Assembly (NCBI RefSeq): GCF_026213295.1
Contig: NC_079420.1
Location: 17,844,312 to 17,908,311, forward strand
Length of the DNA: 64,000 nucleotides
Source: Gadus chalcogrammus
Taxonomy: Eukaryota; Chordata; Actinopteri; Gadiformes; Gadidae
Direction of reading: 5' to 3'
Shown: positions 1-39,577 of the stretch, piece after piece
Numbering within the stretch: position 1 is the stretch's first letter
Layout: every line of letters starts with the position of its first letter
The notes under the pieces: generated by a model
What the model was told of the DNA's origin: nothing
What the model saw: only the letters and a program-made list of their open reading frames with translations
Databases searched by the model: none
Translations under genes and position numbers: made by a program

Positions 1-204
1 TCTAAATGACATGGTTTTTATCTATACCCGGTATGTATTGTTTGATACAGCTGATATATAGATTATGACTAAGTGCACATTCCCGCAATACGACGCATAC
101 CATCAACGTGGACCAGTGTTTTATCACATCAATTGAAAAGGTCAGATAATGAGACAGAACCTTGCACTGGGTCCTGACAACGGGGAACCCAGAATCAGTC
201 ATGA

Positions 205-3307
<3,103 letters not shown>

Positions 3308-4102
3308 GGGGGGGGAGGGCGAGAGAGTTGCACAGAAAGCAGGCACACAGGCGGGGGAAGGGGGGCTTATGGGATAGCTTTTTGTTTTTTCTTTCTTCCT
3401 CAACTGTTACTCTTTGGTTTTTAATTATCACCGAGATGTGAAGCGCCCCGCCATCTGCAGATCGGAGCTGCCTCTCGCGTTGGGGTCATCGTGTTGTGAG
3501 CGGGAGAGCAGACTGGGAAAGGAGGAGCATATGTTTGATTCAGCACCTATGTGTGCCTGCACATTGTCATACAAATGGATGTGTGTGATTGTGTGTGTGT
3601 GTGTATGTGTCTGTATGTCCCATCTGAATAAGTGTTATGTTTCACTAAGAGCCCAACACTCACACACACACACACACACAAACACACACCCGAAAAAACA
3701 CAAGCAACCTCCCCCCAAAAAAGGATTTCCTCCTGTTCTCACTGAGACAAGCGCTTGTCAACGCTTTCCTCCAGTGAGTTAATACAGGCTTACTTCAAAC
3801 AGCATTCACAATAATAGCACAGCTTCATGCAAATGCAGTATATCATATCTATCGAAGAGATGTTTAATAGGAACACGAGAGAAAGAATAAGAGTGAAGAA
3901 AGATTGTGTATGTGTGATGACATGTCGAGTGTGTACTTGGTGTGTGTGTGTGTGTGTGTGGGTGTAACGAGGAGAGGCAGTGACTGAGTGCCACTAACCA
4001 TAACTTGTGCACCTTTGCTGCAGAGGCCAGGAAGGTGAAATGTGATTTTATTTTTATTGTCCATCAATTGTGAGATTCTGCATTTTTCCTGTACATAGAC
4101 AA

Positions 4103-4108
4103 AATAAA
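4103..4108 (+). promoter_or_regulatory. wwp2 polyadenylation signal
   Basis: AATAAA lies about 800 bp past the wwp2 stop, followed by a GT-rich stretch (about 4136-4160) of the kind expected downstream of a cleavage site. The 3' UTR 3308-4125 holds short CA and GT runs only. Confidence 0.6.
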
Positions 4109-4125
4109 TGAGACTTCACTCTTGA

Positions 4126-4831
4126 ACGGTTGTATTTGTGTGTGTGTGTGTGTGTGAGAGATAGAGATGTAGAGAGACCACCTGAAATAACTTGGTTATG
4201 TAATCAAGATAGACCCCTTGAATATGATTAGTTATCAATCAAAAACCCATTTGGCAATGGATGAATCTGAAACACGATTTGGCAAACAGTCAGGAACTGA
4301 GACTGGATTTTATTTGATACTTGCATGAACCTATTGAAACATAAACCACACTACATGTACATATAGTTATTGGCTATTCATTGCCTTGTTTCAGCCCCTG
4401 ATTGCCAGCCAACTTAAATGTATCTTGTTTCACTTCAGAATTATGAAGTAAACCGAAAAATTATTCAGGATGATTAGAGAGAGCAGAAACTCAACCTAAA
4501 TATTTTGATCACATTTTTATACTATTTTTTTAACTATATTTTGTCGACTGTATTTAATCAGGAGGGCAGTAAAATACAAAAAGAAGTAACAGGCTGGCTC
4601 TAAAAGCATGCTGTTCAATATATTCCATAAATATAAAACCGATTATTCATTTAGCCATGGAAAGCCAAGTTGTTTTGACATAAAGAAAACATTTAGGCTT
4701 GCTTCACTTTATGACTCTGCCCAATGACTAAGATTGAGAACAGACTGTCTCTTACAGTGCAGGAAAAACCAATGACAAATAAATGGAACATTTTAAGTTT
4801 TGTAAGAGGAAATGTAATTTCTCATTTATAC

Positions 4832-4863
<32 letters not shown>

Positions 4864-5545
4864 CGATTATTTTGGGTTTAAATATGGGCAATATTCAGTA
4901 GGAGACCAGTTGGTCAACCTTTAGGAGATGGCAATGAACAATAATTTCAAAGTCCTTTACCTTGCTTTATAATTTAGTGATCTGAATGTTGCAGCAGTAG
5001 GCATATAGGTGTTTTTAATGCCCTCCTGGTTTTTTCTTTCTCATAACTGATTAGCTGATATTCTAAACTACACGGAAACACCCACTCCAACGTCTACATA
5101 ATCACAGTTATACTTATCTGCTACATAAGAAACAGGTTTAGTTGGAATATTTATGAGCCCTTTTTGCCTCCTTTATTCGAGATAATTGGCATTACTACTA
5201 GGATACAATACGTTAAGATATATTTATATATTAGGTATAAGCCTATAGCCTACTGTTCATTGTACCTGACATTATACTTGGCATGATAATTATTCTGCTT
5301 AAACTCATAAATGTAGTTTATTATCTTTTGACACCGAACATAGTTCCACATTTCAACAAACCTTTATTGTGAAAGTTATCTTCAACGATGTCCCGGAAGT
5401 AAGCCTGGCAGAGACCTCCTCGCCGATTTCTCTGAAGTGGCTGACTTCGGCCTAACTTATCTTATCCAAATTGCCTAAGATAATGTAATTATTACAAAAT
5501 GTAACTATTTTTTTGAATTCGATATTTTTTGCAAGTTTGAGAACG
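4126..5545. other. wwp2-adat1 intergenic region
   Basis: AT-rich spacer with a short (TA)n run near 4842-4862. No supported gene is seen. The adat1 promoter and 5' UTR should lie in the last few hundred bases. Confidence 0.5.
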
Positions 5546-10057
<4,512 letters not shown>

Positions 10058-11774
10058 AGACATGGTGAACTGACACCACATTGATGAAAGTATAACTCAT
10101 AGTCGAAGCCTGTGAGACAGTTGTCTTGTCTTTCGGCTTGTCTTGTCCAGGCCACTCTGACATTTTTAAGCATTCAATGCATCAATAACAAGGGGCTCTG
10201 TATCTGAAGTCCCACTGGTGAACTTTGACCTGATCGGGGTGCAGAGAGGCCGGTCAGCAGGCCGCTTATCTAAGCGTGTCCTCAGAGGACGGCTGTTTTC
10301 GTCCACCGGCCGTACTTCACCCCAACAACAAAAATACAGCTGGACACCCCGGGCTCAGTGGGACTTGTGGCCGTGAGGGAGGGGAAAGAAAGGGCTTACG
10401 CAATGGGCAAAGCGCCGCTGTCCAAGACCGGTCCTAGAAAACGGGGGAAGTGGACTCTCCTGCATGCGTCAGCAGGGGAGCAGGCTGGCCTCGCGCTAGC
10501 CCATCAACACATTAAAAAACCCAGACGATTGTTTGCTGGAGCACAATGGCTTCTTCTCTGCCCTCTCATCATTTTGCGCCACTAAAAGTGTGTAGATCTT
10601 CCCTGGTCATGCTTGTGCATGTTTTTTTTTTCTACTACTGTATATGTCTGCATGATACCAGTTCATTTTAAGGACATTTGTCGGTTTGGTTTCATGGGGA
10701 GCCCTGAATGTGTTAAGTGATGGTGGGGCCAAGCCGATATGAGTGGTGGGATAGCAGTTGGCAAGGGGAATGCTGCTGCCAGACAAGGAATGTGATGACA
10801 TTGAACAGTGCTAAATAATTATATGTTCAACAGTTGGTGCTTTGTTATTGAATATAGATGGAGCTTATACTATTAGCCTGAGCATTTTGGTGGCCTGGTG
10901 TCATTAATTAAATGCTTACTTCCTATAATTAGGTAATTATCCATGAATTGTTCAAGAACAACTGACATATTGTGTTAAAGTATCATTTGTTTTATTGCAC
11001 GGCTTTGTTAAATACTTTATTCTGATTGTTCAATTAGGGCATCTAGCTGTCTGTTCAAATTGCAACTTCTATGAATGACCGATTTGAAGCTGAATATTGA
11101 CGCTATTTCAAACCATAACATTTTAGTGGAAGCAATAAAACCTTTTTTTTTATCACAAAATGATTTCCCTATATTGTCTCGAATTATTTATTATTTCAGT
11201 AATAAACAAGAAATAACAAATGATTTGACCATACGACTCCCGCGGTGCACATTGTCCATTAGGTGTGTTTATTCTCCACCAGCTTTGAAGATGACACGGA
11301 TGGCCTGACAGACAAAGGTCTGACAAGTTTTGGATTTAATAAACAAACAAAGGCATTATTACTTACATTTTTTTATTATTATTGGTCAGGTTATCCAGCT
11401 ACCTTACCTGTACTTTTCAGATATCTAAAATCATTTCAGATTCATAAAGCGTTAAACAATCAAAAATAATATTGATCCAACAACAAAAATATTCAAAATA
11501 TTACACATTTCCTAATACTGCTGCCCCAGCCTATAACTGGTGTTGCGATGCAAGTTTTAAATAGCTAAAAGAAATGTGCATCGGTGAAATTATACAACGG
11601 GTTTTCAACCAATTAATGTAACCAAGTGCATTTGAGTAATCAAGGCGACAGGCTGTGTAAAAGTTTTGACGACGGGAGCGTAGGGGTAACATCTGGGTGG
11701 AGTTGTGGTTATACCATGGCCTTAAAGCACTAACACATTCTTCCACATATAATGCATCATTAGTGGGTTGTCCT
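10058..11774. other. adat1 3' flank
   Basis: Holds the adat1 3' UTR and AT-rich spacer. No further gene or clear repeat is recognised. Candidate AATAAA motifs occur far downstream (near 11132 and 11203), so the true poly(A) site is unclear. Confidence 0.4.
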
Positions 11775-13032
11775 TGTTACAGTAAGAACGGCCTATATAG
11801 GTATGTGTTTAGTTTGTGTCTATGTCCCTCCATGTGTTCATATATCCTTGCATGCTAGCCTTTTTGTTTGAGTTGATTGGATGATTAGTTAATTGTGTTT
11901 TGTGTGTTCATTAGAGGTTTGGCCTTCCTACGTTTTGTTCAGTTAAATGTAAAATAAAATATTTCTCTTCTGCGTTCAAACCTGTTTGGATGGCTTTATT
12001 TGTGGCAATCTGAGTAGGGAGGGGACAACTGCCCTGCTACTGGCTGGTTCCCCTGGGCCGGCCATAACAAAAGCCAGAGAGGCCAAACAAACTTCCAAAC
12101 TTTGCTTGTGATGCCTTGGTGGCCCACTCAACCCTTCAATGTAAGGACTTGGTGGCCCACTCAACCCTTCAATGTAAGGACTTGGTGCCCCACTCAACCC
12201 TCCACTTGAAGGCCTTGGTGGCCCACTCAACCCTCCACTGGAAGGCCTTGGTGGCCCACTCAACCCTTCACTGGAAGGCCTTGGTGGCCCACTCAACCCT
12301 TCACTGGAAGGCCTTGGTGGCCCACTCAACCCTCCACTGGAAGGCCTTGGTGGCCCACTCAACCCTTCACTGGAAGGCCTTGGTGGCCCACTCAACCCTT
12401 CACTGGAAGGCCTTGGTGGCCCACTCAACCCTTCACTGGAAGGCCTTGGTGGCCCACTCAACCCTCCACTGGAAGGCCTTGGTGGCCCACTCAACCCTTC
12501 ACTGGAAGGCCTTGGTGGCCCACTCAACCCTTCACTGGAAGGCCTTGGTGGCCCACTCAACCCTTCACTGGAAGGCCTTGGTGGCCCACTCAACCCTTCA
12601 CTGGAAGGCCTTTGTGGCCCACTCTACCATTCGAAGCCTGTGTAGCCTGCTTGTCCCTTTGAGGCTAACTCTTCGTCCCTGGTGGGTGCCAAGAGAAGAT
12701 CATAAATTCCAAGCTTCATGCTTCAAACATTTAGCTTTATCAAACATCTTGGATGGGTTTTTTTTAAGGGGGGGGAGGTGTTATGACCCAAGGTCAGTTT
12801 GAAGTTATGAATTTGTGTAAATCTTCCTCCCTGTGTTCATATTTTCTTGGTAGCCTGTTCCTTCCCAACCACGAGTGTTCATGTGTTTGAGGCTTGTCCC
12901 CTCCCTACATTTTATTCAGTTAAATGTAAAATTAATAACTTGTATTCTGCGTTCAACCCGTTTGGATGGCTTTATTTGTGCAGGGAGGAGATAACGTCCA
13001 TGTTACTGGCTGGTCCTAGCATAGCCGTAACA
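11775..13032 (+). mobile_element. Diverged LTR-type element with minisatellite interior
   Basis: Two related terminal segments (11775-12069 and 12779-13032) share a block ending in TTTGGATGGCTTTATTTGTG, the same order of motifs and a TAACA end. The right one starts TGTTATGACC immediately after a polypurine tract AAGGGGGGGGAGG (12766-12778) and ends CCGTAACA, as a 3' LTR should. The left one starts TGTTACAG and ends CCATAACA. Between them there is no gag or pol, only a 33-bp minisatellite. I see no matching target duplication and no clear primer-binding site, so this is a non-autonomous, degraded LTR element by inference. Confidence 0.6.
12113..12625. repeat. 33-bp minisatellite, about 15 copies
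   Basis: The unit is about CTTGGTGGCCCACTCAACCC followed by TTCACTGGAAGGC. Copies differ mainly at a CCTTCACT/CCTCCACT site, and the leftmost copies are the most diverged. Since 33 is a multiple of 3, several frames stay open (AHSTLHWKALV on plus, LSGPPRPSSEG on minus). I do not consider these genes. Confidence 0.95.
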
Positions 13033-13697
13033 GTATGGTTAGCTCTATATTAAATAAAGAGCAAAAACTATACTTTATGGTTAATTTCTAGTTACATTAT
13101 CTGACCCCACAAATGAATACTGAATATTGAATGTCAATATAGGTGTGATGGTGTGGGTTTGTGGGTGATGAGCCAAAAACAGCTCTCAATGTACATTTAT
13201 CACAATACACTAAACACATATTTGACTTATGTAAGCGTTCACTACACAGTTTGTAATCAAAGTCAGAAAATGTTGGTGGATTTTGCCAAACTTAAGTCCT
13301 CCATTCATAGTGTAAATCTTAAATTATGTCTCTCTATATAGTTTGGATTGTGTTTTTTGGTAGCGCCATATAAATATCCTCTTGCAAACAATCCTGCAAG
13401 TCAAAACGTTGAAACAAACAGGCTTTCGAACAAGGCTTGCGAATAGGATGGGACTGTTAATTCGTCTTGAACATGGCCGTCATTTGACAAACGCTCACTG
13501 TGATCCTCACTAAATGTACCACATATTTAGTGCATGGTATCAGTTTTAGCATTAGGTGTCATTAGCACTCTCCTCCTTTGAGGACTCCTGAAAATGGCGA
13601 CATTCCAGAACAGGAAAATAAAACCAAGGGTATTGTGCAGAGAAAGAGGGAGAAAGGGATAAGAAAGGCCGAGGGGGCATCTGGGCTGCAGTCAGGC
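13033..13697. other. adat1-gabarapl2 intergenic / gabarapl2 3' UTR
   Basis: AT-rich. It lies downstream of the gabarapl2 stop on the minus strand, so it contains that gene's 3' UTR. No other feature supported. Confidence 0.4.
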
Positions 13698-16600
13698 TCA
13701 GAAACCAAAGGTGTTCTCCCCGCTGTAGGCCACATAGAGGAAGCCGTCCTCGTCCTTCTCCTTGTCGTACAGCTGGCCCATGGTGAGGCTGCAGCAGGGG
13801 ACCAGAGAGCAGATCAGAGCAGGATCACATTGCAACCCCCCAAGCAAGCTTCGGAGAAGATTACCACATGCCTCGATACCCTACGGCAACTTGGCAGTAG
13901 GGTATCATAGATATTCTAATGACTACCCTTCTTTTTTATCCCTGTCCGTTCAAAAGCGTGTGGGTATTCTACTGATACTGTCAAGGCCCTTGGTCATGGC
14001 CTGTTGATGGTCTTGTGTTTTGAGTTGATCGCAACATTACTTAATGGTGCGTGTTAAATGTGTTGGTGGGGTCCCTGCTGATTTGCTAGCCAGGTGGCAG
14101 CTGGGTTTAAATATCAGACGTGGACCACACTTGTTTTGGCCTCTTCCTGCACAGCCTCAAGTATTGTGTGTTATTGCCCTCTAAGTTTTGTAGTTTTGCT
14201 CATTTTATTGTAAAATAAATTGTATACTGCGTTCAAAACCAGTTTCGATGGCTATATTTGTGGGAAGCTACCCTACCATTGTTGTACACCAGCTGAGCTG
14301 GCTAAGATAATGAGCTCTGGCTCTTTTGTCTTGTAGGGCTGTGCACCTGGGAAAGTGTCTTTGTGGTGTTTCATTTCAGCTCCCAGACCAAAACAAAAAA
14401 TTGGCTATCTGTAGCAATTAAACCTCAATGTGGCGTGCCATTTTTGGAGTACTGGGTCAGCAAGCGGACATTTTTTTATATATTTCTAAAAAGTGTCACG
14501 TAGAGGGTCAAAGATTAAATACGGAGTTTGATTCCCATCTCAACAGAAACTGTGTCAGGGTGGGGGGTTTCAATCTAAATTGAGGACACCCAATCTAAAA
14601 ATATAGGAGTATATTGTAACAGGGTTGGAGCTCCTCGAAAAAAAAGCTTCCAGTAATGTGTGTGGGCAATGTGCTGGGACAGTTGGTGCTGGGATGTTGT
14701 GTACCACCCCCAATCATGGAGACCTTTCAAACAGCATGGAGCTTCAACAACATATTCCTCATTGATCCTCAAAGTGTTCCCACGGGACATAGCTTGCATA
14801 GGATGCACCGTGGTGGTGTTTAATGCTAGGAGGCAGAAAAACGGGTGGTTGATTGTAAGAAGAGAAGTCAGGTGTGACTCCACCCCGCTTTCACAGGAAG
14901 ATGGGTTTCAAATGCTACCTAGGATACCAGTTCTTCTCGGACAACGACGGATAGTCCAGGGGTGTCATTTATAAAATTGTGCATGGGATCGTTAAAGTGT
15001 ACGTACGCCCAAAAGCCAATTTTTGCGTGTGCCAAAAAATATTCAGACTTATAAAACCCTGCATACGCACACCATACGCAATCTTTGCTTTATAAATCAC
15101 AGAGTGCCTACAAGTGTGCGCAGCTGAATCAGCTTCACGTTCCGCCCTGTACACGCCCCTTTTTAACCATAAATGGTCAATGCAAATTACCTCTTGAATG
15201 CTATCTGCATATAAAACAACGATTGTGATTGTGGCTTGGTGGTGTGGCTTGGTTTTCCACACTTGGGATTTAATTGACATTTGATTATGTGTTTACAGTG
15301 TCACATAAAGATATTATGTTATTGAGACATGTTGGCATGATACGGGTTGAAATTAAATTTATAAGTGCGATGATAAAACATAATCGTTCTTCTCACTCTA
15401 CAATTCTTCTGTCTGACTTCAGTTCACCACCACACCATCTGTATCGCCAATTCTCCTTTTCCTCCAAACCATACGTACGCATGGGTCAGTTTGCTTAGGG
15501 CTGCGCACATTCTCCCGTTAAGTTGGTTTTTTATAGATCACAACCTTGGCGTGGAAAGTCATGTACGCCAATTTCAGCCCCTTTTTTTGCGTACGCAACG
15601 GTTATAAATGAGACCCCAGATCTTTAAATCTTTTACAATGCAAAGATAAATACACAGGAACTTAAAGTGTTGGTCGACAGAATCTAGTCCAAACAAAGAA
15701 ACAGCCCTTTCTTTCTCACCTAGACTGGGGCACCGTTTTGTCGACGAAGAGGAAGATGGCCTTCTCTGAGGGCAGTTGAATGCGTTTTCTGATGATCCAC
15801 ATGAACTGAGCCACGGTGATGTCGGATGGAACCAGATACTTTCGCTTGTCGATGTCCACAATCTGTGAGCCGGAAACCTTCTCCACTATCACCTAGACAA
15901 AAGATTGCAAACATGCAAAAGGCCATGTATTGCCACGTGTGTTACATCCTACACTCTTGTGAACTCTAGAAATAATTTATTTCTAGTTGACATGTCACGT
16001 GGTTGCTACTTCCTTCCTAGTTTATGGTTTGCAACCTGTTCTATCGAGATTGTAAGAAAAATGTTCGAGATTGGACTGGATATCCTCCATTGACCTTTTG
16101 TATTATTTCCTCGAGTATAAACCTCAACCTCATTGCGCCTTGAAAGGTCTTTCAAAGCTACCATAGTTTCAAATACCATTAAGTGTCGCATGGCCTACTT
16201 TCAAGAGCTGTTAAACAGGTTGTAGATAAGAGCAGATCAGGTTTAAAAGGCCATTATTAGATACACAAAGGGCCAATGGATCATCTCCGGTTATGGACAT
16301 ATGCACTGGGGTCAGCCTCTTGGAGCACAGCAGGGGCCAATTCCTAGTATGTGTGCGAGTATGAGTGTTAGTGTGAATGAGAGAGTGAGATTGTAAATCC
16401 ACATATATAAATGTTGTATTAACAGGATTCTACTGCCTTTCCATCCAAGTAGCTTGCGTCTCTGCAGAATAGACCCAAAAACAAGGACTTTTTGGTCAGA
16501 AAGTAATGAAGCACATTTCATCCCGGTGGCCTATAGTGACCCCCCTGTGGATACACTGGGGGCCTTGAGGGGGTGAAACTCTATCTGCCTATGGTTGCAG

Positions 16601-17902
16601 GTTGGGTGTGTGCATGTCGTTGGGGTGCCGGAGGGGGGTGGAGTTATGAAATGAACGAAGACCCGGGGAAGCTGTATGAGGAACCACAAAGACCAGTTTA
16701 TTCTTCCCGGGGGGCTAGATATGTAGTCGTCCAGGGCCGGAGCTCTGTTCTCCACTCGCTCACAGATCTATGTCAATCCCCCCCACACACACCTGCCACT
16801 CATGTAGTCAAGCACTCCCTGTAACTCTCTTTCTTTAATTTCTCTCACTCACTCGTCTCTCTCCCACCCTCCATTCCTTCCAGAGCTTCACCCCTCACTC
16901 ACCGGCACTCTGTCAGGGTATTTGTTGCGTATTTTGGCTGACTCCACACATCTGTGTTCTACAGGGAGAAACATGAGACAAACAGGAAGTCTGATTAATT
17001 GGATGAGCCCTGGCCCTCTTAGCCCTCTTTATCCCCATCACGACTACTTGATCCTCATCCTCCATGCAACAGTCGCTCTCACTCTCTCATATGACCAAAA
17101 GTTGAAAAAATAATAATAATCTGTTAGGCCTACTAGCAAACCTAATAAGCAAGCAGTACCGTTTAGGGTGGTTCAGCCCGAGAATAGTCTTGCTTTACAT
17201 CACGGTCTATACTATAGTTTGTAAAGATGTTAATTTGCAAGACAAAGGGACAAAATATATCCAAAGCAGATGCTTTGATACGATGCGACGGCCTAATTGT
17301 TTTCTACAGTGTACAGTCTTAGCTGGGTTAGCTTGTATTCTAAAAGTTCGATAACCATGTACATTTGGAAAATATATATCACATTATATTTGAATCCCTC
17401 TCTGTTCCCTTTGCCAACGAAACAGCCAATGGCCTTAAGGTATTTGATTAGGCGTGGGGGAGCTTTCCAGCTTTCAGCAAGCAAAATGAATGATATACAA
17501 TGACACGTTTAAATGGCAGTACTATTATGCTAGACCAATATTGATATTACTTAAGTAGCCGACATCTTGCACCGACTCAGATCGGACAATGCTGCGCTAA
17601 GAAATTTACATAGTTTTGGGCATTTAATGATAATAAAAAAAAACATTTTAGAGACTGGCTTCTTAACTCGCGAAGGAGCATATAGCCTACTTGTACACTA
17701 ATGCAAACGGGAGCGCTATGCGTTAATATGGCAGCAGGGCGTAGACAGACAGAGGACAAAAACGCATGCACAACTGCACTTTGAGGATGACACGCCAAAC
17801 TATAGACATCAATTCAAATATTCATGACAGTAAAGAGCATCCGTTCGTAACAATCAAAATCCCTTTACCGAGGGAATGATCCTCTTTAAACATCCATTTC
17901 AT
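13698..17902 (-). CDS. gabarapl2: GABARAPL2 (GATE-16), ATG8-family ubiquitin-like protein
   Basis: Four minus-strand exons: 17902-17869, 16958-16903, 15892-15720, 13788-13698. They total 354 nt, giving exactly the 117 aa of the family. The protein starts [20 protein letters not shown], contains [18 protein letters not shown] and ends [15 protein letters not shown]4 cuts after Gly116 to expose the glycine joined to phosphatidylethanolamine, so the protein acts on autophagosome and Golgi membranes. The last Phe is therefore removed, as known for GATE-16. Intron 3 carries a MITE-like element (14959-15616). The gene is head-to-head with tmem231 (547 bp between start codons). Confidence 0.97.
14208..14265 (+). 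repeat. Third relative of the LTR core block
   Basis: The stretch with ACTGCGTTCAAAACCAG then TTTCGATGGCTATATTTGTG repeats the core shared by the two LTRs at 11.8-13.0 kb. It is probably the remnant of a solo LTR inside gabarapl2 intron 3. Ends cannot be set. Confidence 0.5.
14959..15616. mobile_element. MITE-like element, TIR GGGGTSTCATTTATAA
   Basis: The left end GGGGTGTCATTTATAA matches, inverted, the right end TTATAAATGAGACCCC. The inside is rich in TACGCA and GCGTAC motifs in both orientations and carries no ORF. It lies in gabarapl2 intron 3. The target duplication is not resolved. Confidence 0.65.
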
Positions 17903-18448
17903 TTTGGCCGTATCCTCACACTGAGGCGTGATGCTAAAACCAGAATCCTACGCGCAAATAAGCAGCTAATGTCGATGTGGTTGAGTTGGATCAGATGCTG
18001 AAATATCAAAACAAAACGTCTCTAGCTAGGAGCTTCCGACGTCCTGTCTAGCGGTGGAAAGGTGATGTCACCGTTCGGGCAAACCATTATGCACAGCAGG
18101 AAGGGGGGGGGACTGTGTCATGTCCTTGGTTGCGGTTGTTGCCAAGAGACCAGCGACTACCATGGCAACCACTTGAGACGCTAAGCAGAAGGACGGGAAG
18201 TAGCTTAAGCATGGAGCATCGTATTTGAGCAACCTAGCTTAGCTTATATACTTGCAAAATAAGTTGTCCTAGCTATTTACCTAGCTGAATATGGATAAAC
18301 TTTATTTAGTTGTACTTTATTCGCTGTGTTAATTTTTCCGTTTGTAAACCGTGCTTTCTTTAACTACGCTGCTAATATGAAAGAGTACCGAGTTAGCATT
18401 CGTGCTATCTGATTGTTTAATGGTACTCTGCAGTCGTTTTATGTTGTT
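17903..18448. promoter_or_regulatory. Bidirectional promoter region gabarapl2 / tmem231
   Basis: Only 546 bp separate the two start codons on opposite strands. The core holds two imperfect RFX X-box-like motifs. The first is at 18138-18150, with left half GTTGCC exact. The second is at 18156-18169, ending in GGCAAC, which fits RGYAAC. X-boxes drive ciliary genes, which fits tmem231. The same head-to-head pair exists in human. Confidence 0.6.
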
Positions 18449-37734
<19,286 letters not shown>

Positions 37735-37954
37735 GCCCCTGCTGGTGATGGGAACACCAGAGCGGTCTCAATAGCTCCAGAGTCTAGGCCGAGGAGCGGG
37801 GTGCGGTGCGTCTGGTGATGACCACTGGGGGAATATTATTTTTATGAGCACATGTACGCAAGCAAACAGCCGCCAGCTATACAAAATGAGTCACTTGACT
37901 GTGACACCTTGACCAAAATTGTATATGTTTGTTTTTCAACATGGATTTCAACGT

Positions 37955-37960
37955 AATAAA
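37955..37960 (+). promoter_or_regulatory. tmem231 polyadenylation signal
   Basis: AATAAA lies 220 bp after the tmem231 stop and is followed by a TTGT-rich stretch. Confidence 0.6.
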
Positions 37961-38632
37961 TACAATTTCTTATATTTGTACATTGGGATTGTTCATTTTA
38001 TGTGACAGCTACGAGCAATTATATAAACCAAATGTAATGCTGCTTTAAACTTTCACAAAACCTTTCTACTGCAGCCTTTACTCCATGAAAAGATATCTGA
38101 ACTAAAAAGTTTCTCAAGGGCAAAACACACCCATCCATGGGTCAATCCATCCAGTGATCTTTTTTCTAGAAATAAATGTATTCTGGTCCACTTCATCACC
38201 AAGGTTTTCAAATTTAACAAGAAAGACATGAGAAAGAGACATTTTTCACTCTATGCGGTTATTAGCATTTTCTCTTGAAAGTGATGGGTCTCAAATTATA
38301 GAAAAATACATGTAGCAGTGTTTTCTACCCCACGCCACTGGCTTGACTGGGCTTACCCTTTTGAACCAGGGCCCAGTTGAGAAAGTTGAATCCGGATCAG
38401 ATTGTTCTTTTTTTTTAATGTTTGATGTCCAGGAACAGGCCCAGCTAGCATGTATATAGCGGACCACTGGTGGCGTTAGGACGGCAAGCCACCGGTGGTA
38501 TGCCAACTGTGGCTCGACATCGGACCACTGACAGTTACAAAACACACATCGGGCCATCGGCGGATTTTGGTAGGTAATCCGCGATGGTGTGCGAGTACAG
38601 CTGCACTGTCAAGGCGGTGGCATGTCACCTTC

Positions 38633-39179
38633 GGACCGCTGGAGGCCCGCTACTGTTACCACTGAGTTAGTTCGCGCATTCAATATGCGCGAGGGTGGCG
38701 GCTTGCCACCCTCGGACCGCTGGAGGACCGCTAGACTCTACCCGTTTAATAACGGAAAATATATTTTCCGTTATATAACGGACGCCAGCATCAAGACTCG
38801 ATCCAGACATAGAATGACTATAGTAAAACATCTCTTCTCCATATCTCCACTGTTTTAATTAAATATACCATCATTTTCACCTATATATAAAAAAAAAAAA
38901 AATGTAGCCTATTTAGACCGTGTCTAAATAGTCTGTTTCCAAAATGGACCGCTGGAGGCCCTCTATTACCATTGAGTTAGTTCATTCAATATGCGCGAGG
39001 GTGGCGGCTTGCCACCCTCGGACCGCTGGAGGACCGCTAGACATTTAATAACGGAAAATATATTTTCCGTTATATAACGGACGCCAGCATCAAGGCTCGA
39101 TGCAGACATAGAATGACTAGGTAAGTAAAACATCTCTTCTCCATATCTCCAATGTTTTAATTGAATATACCATCATTTT

Positions 39180-39210
<31 letters not shown>

Positions 39211-39249
39211 AATGTAGCCTATTTAGACCGTTAGTCTGTTTCCAAAATG
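38633..39249. repeat. Tandem duplication of ~313 bp in the left subterminal region
   Basis: Copies 38633-38945 and 38946-39249 share GGACCGCTGGAGG, the palindromic CGGAAAATATATTTTCCG and the ATGTAGCCTATTTAGACCG end. They differ by small gaps. Confidence 0.85.
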
Positions 39250-39577
39250 TTGCCTTTTTGTTGTGTGGCATCAACAACATACCGGTAGGGTAGGCCTACT
39301 GGCTTGTAGAGTTACCGTTACCTCAATCGTTTGACTAATAAATTAGGCCAACAGGATAAACAAAGATCGTCTCGTATATAAGTGGCTGCGCTGGAATATT
39401 TTACTCACACATGATAAATGTAAACAAACAAACAAAACCAATTTGTTTTTTTTGTTTGTAACGGTTAGTAACGATGCTATCGCGAAATGGGGTATTGATC
39501 GACAAGCAGTTTTAGATGTCGTGGGTTGATGGGCAAAGACAAATCACAGTATGACTTTTTCGAAATTAAGACTACTG

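Noticed and set aside
11976..12593. 205-codon minus-strand frame LSGPPRPSSEG repeats
   Set aside because: Product of the 33-bp minisatellite; no start context, splice sites or family.
18413..18448. Upstream in-frame ATG for tmem231
   Set aside because: The family N-terminus matches [10 protein letters not shown] at 18449; the extra 12 residues have no counterpart.
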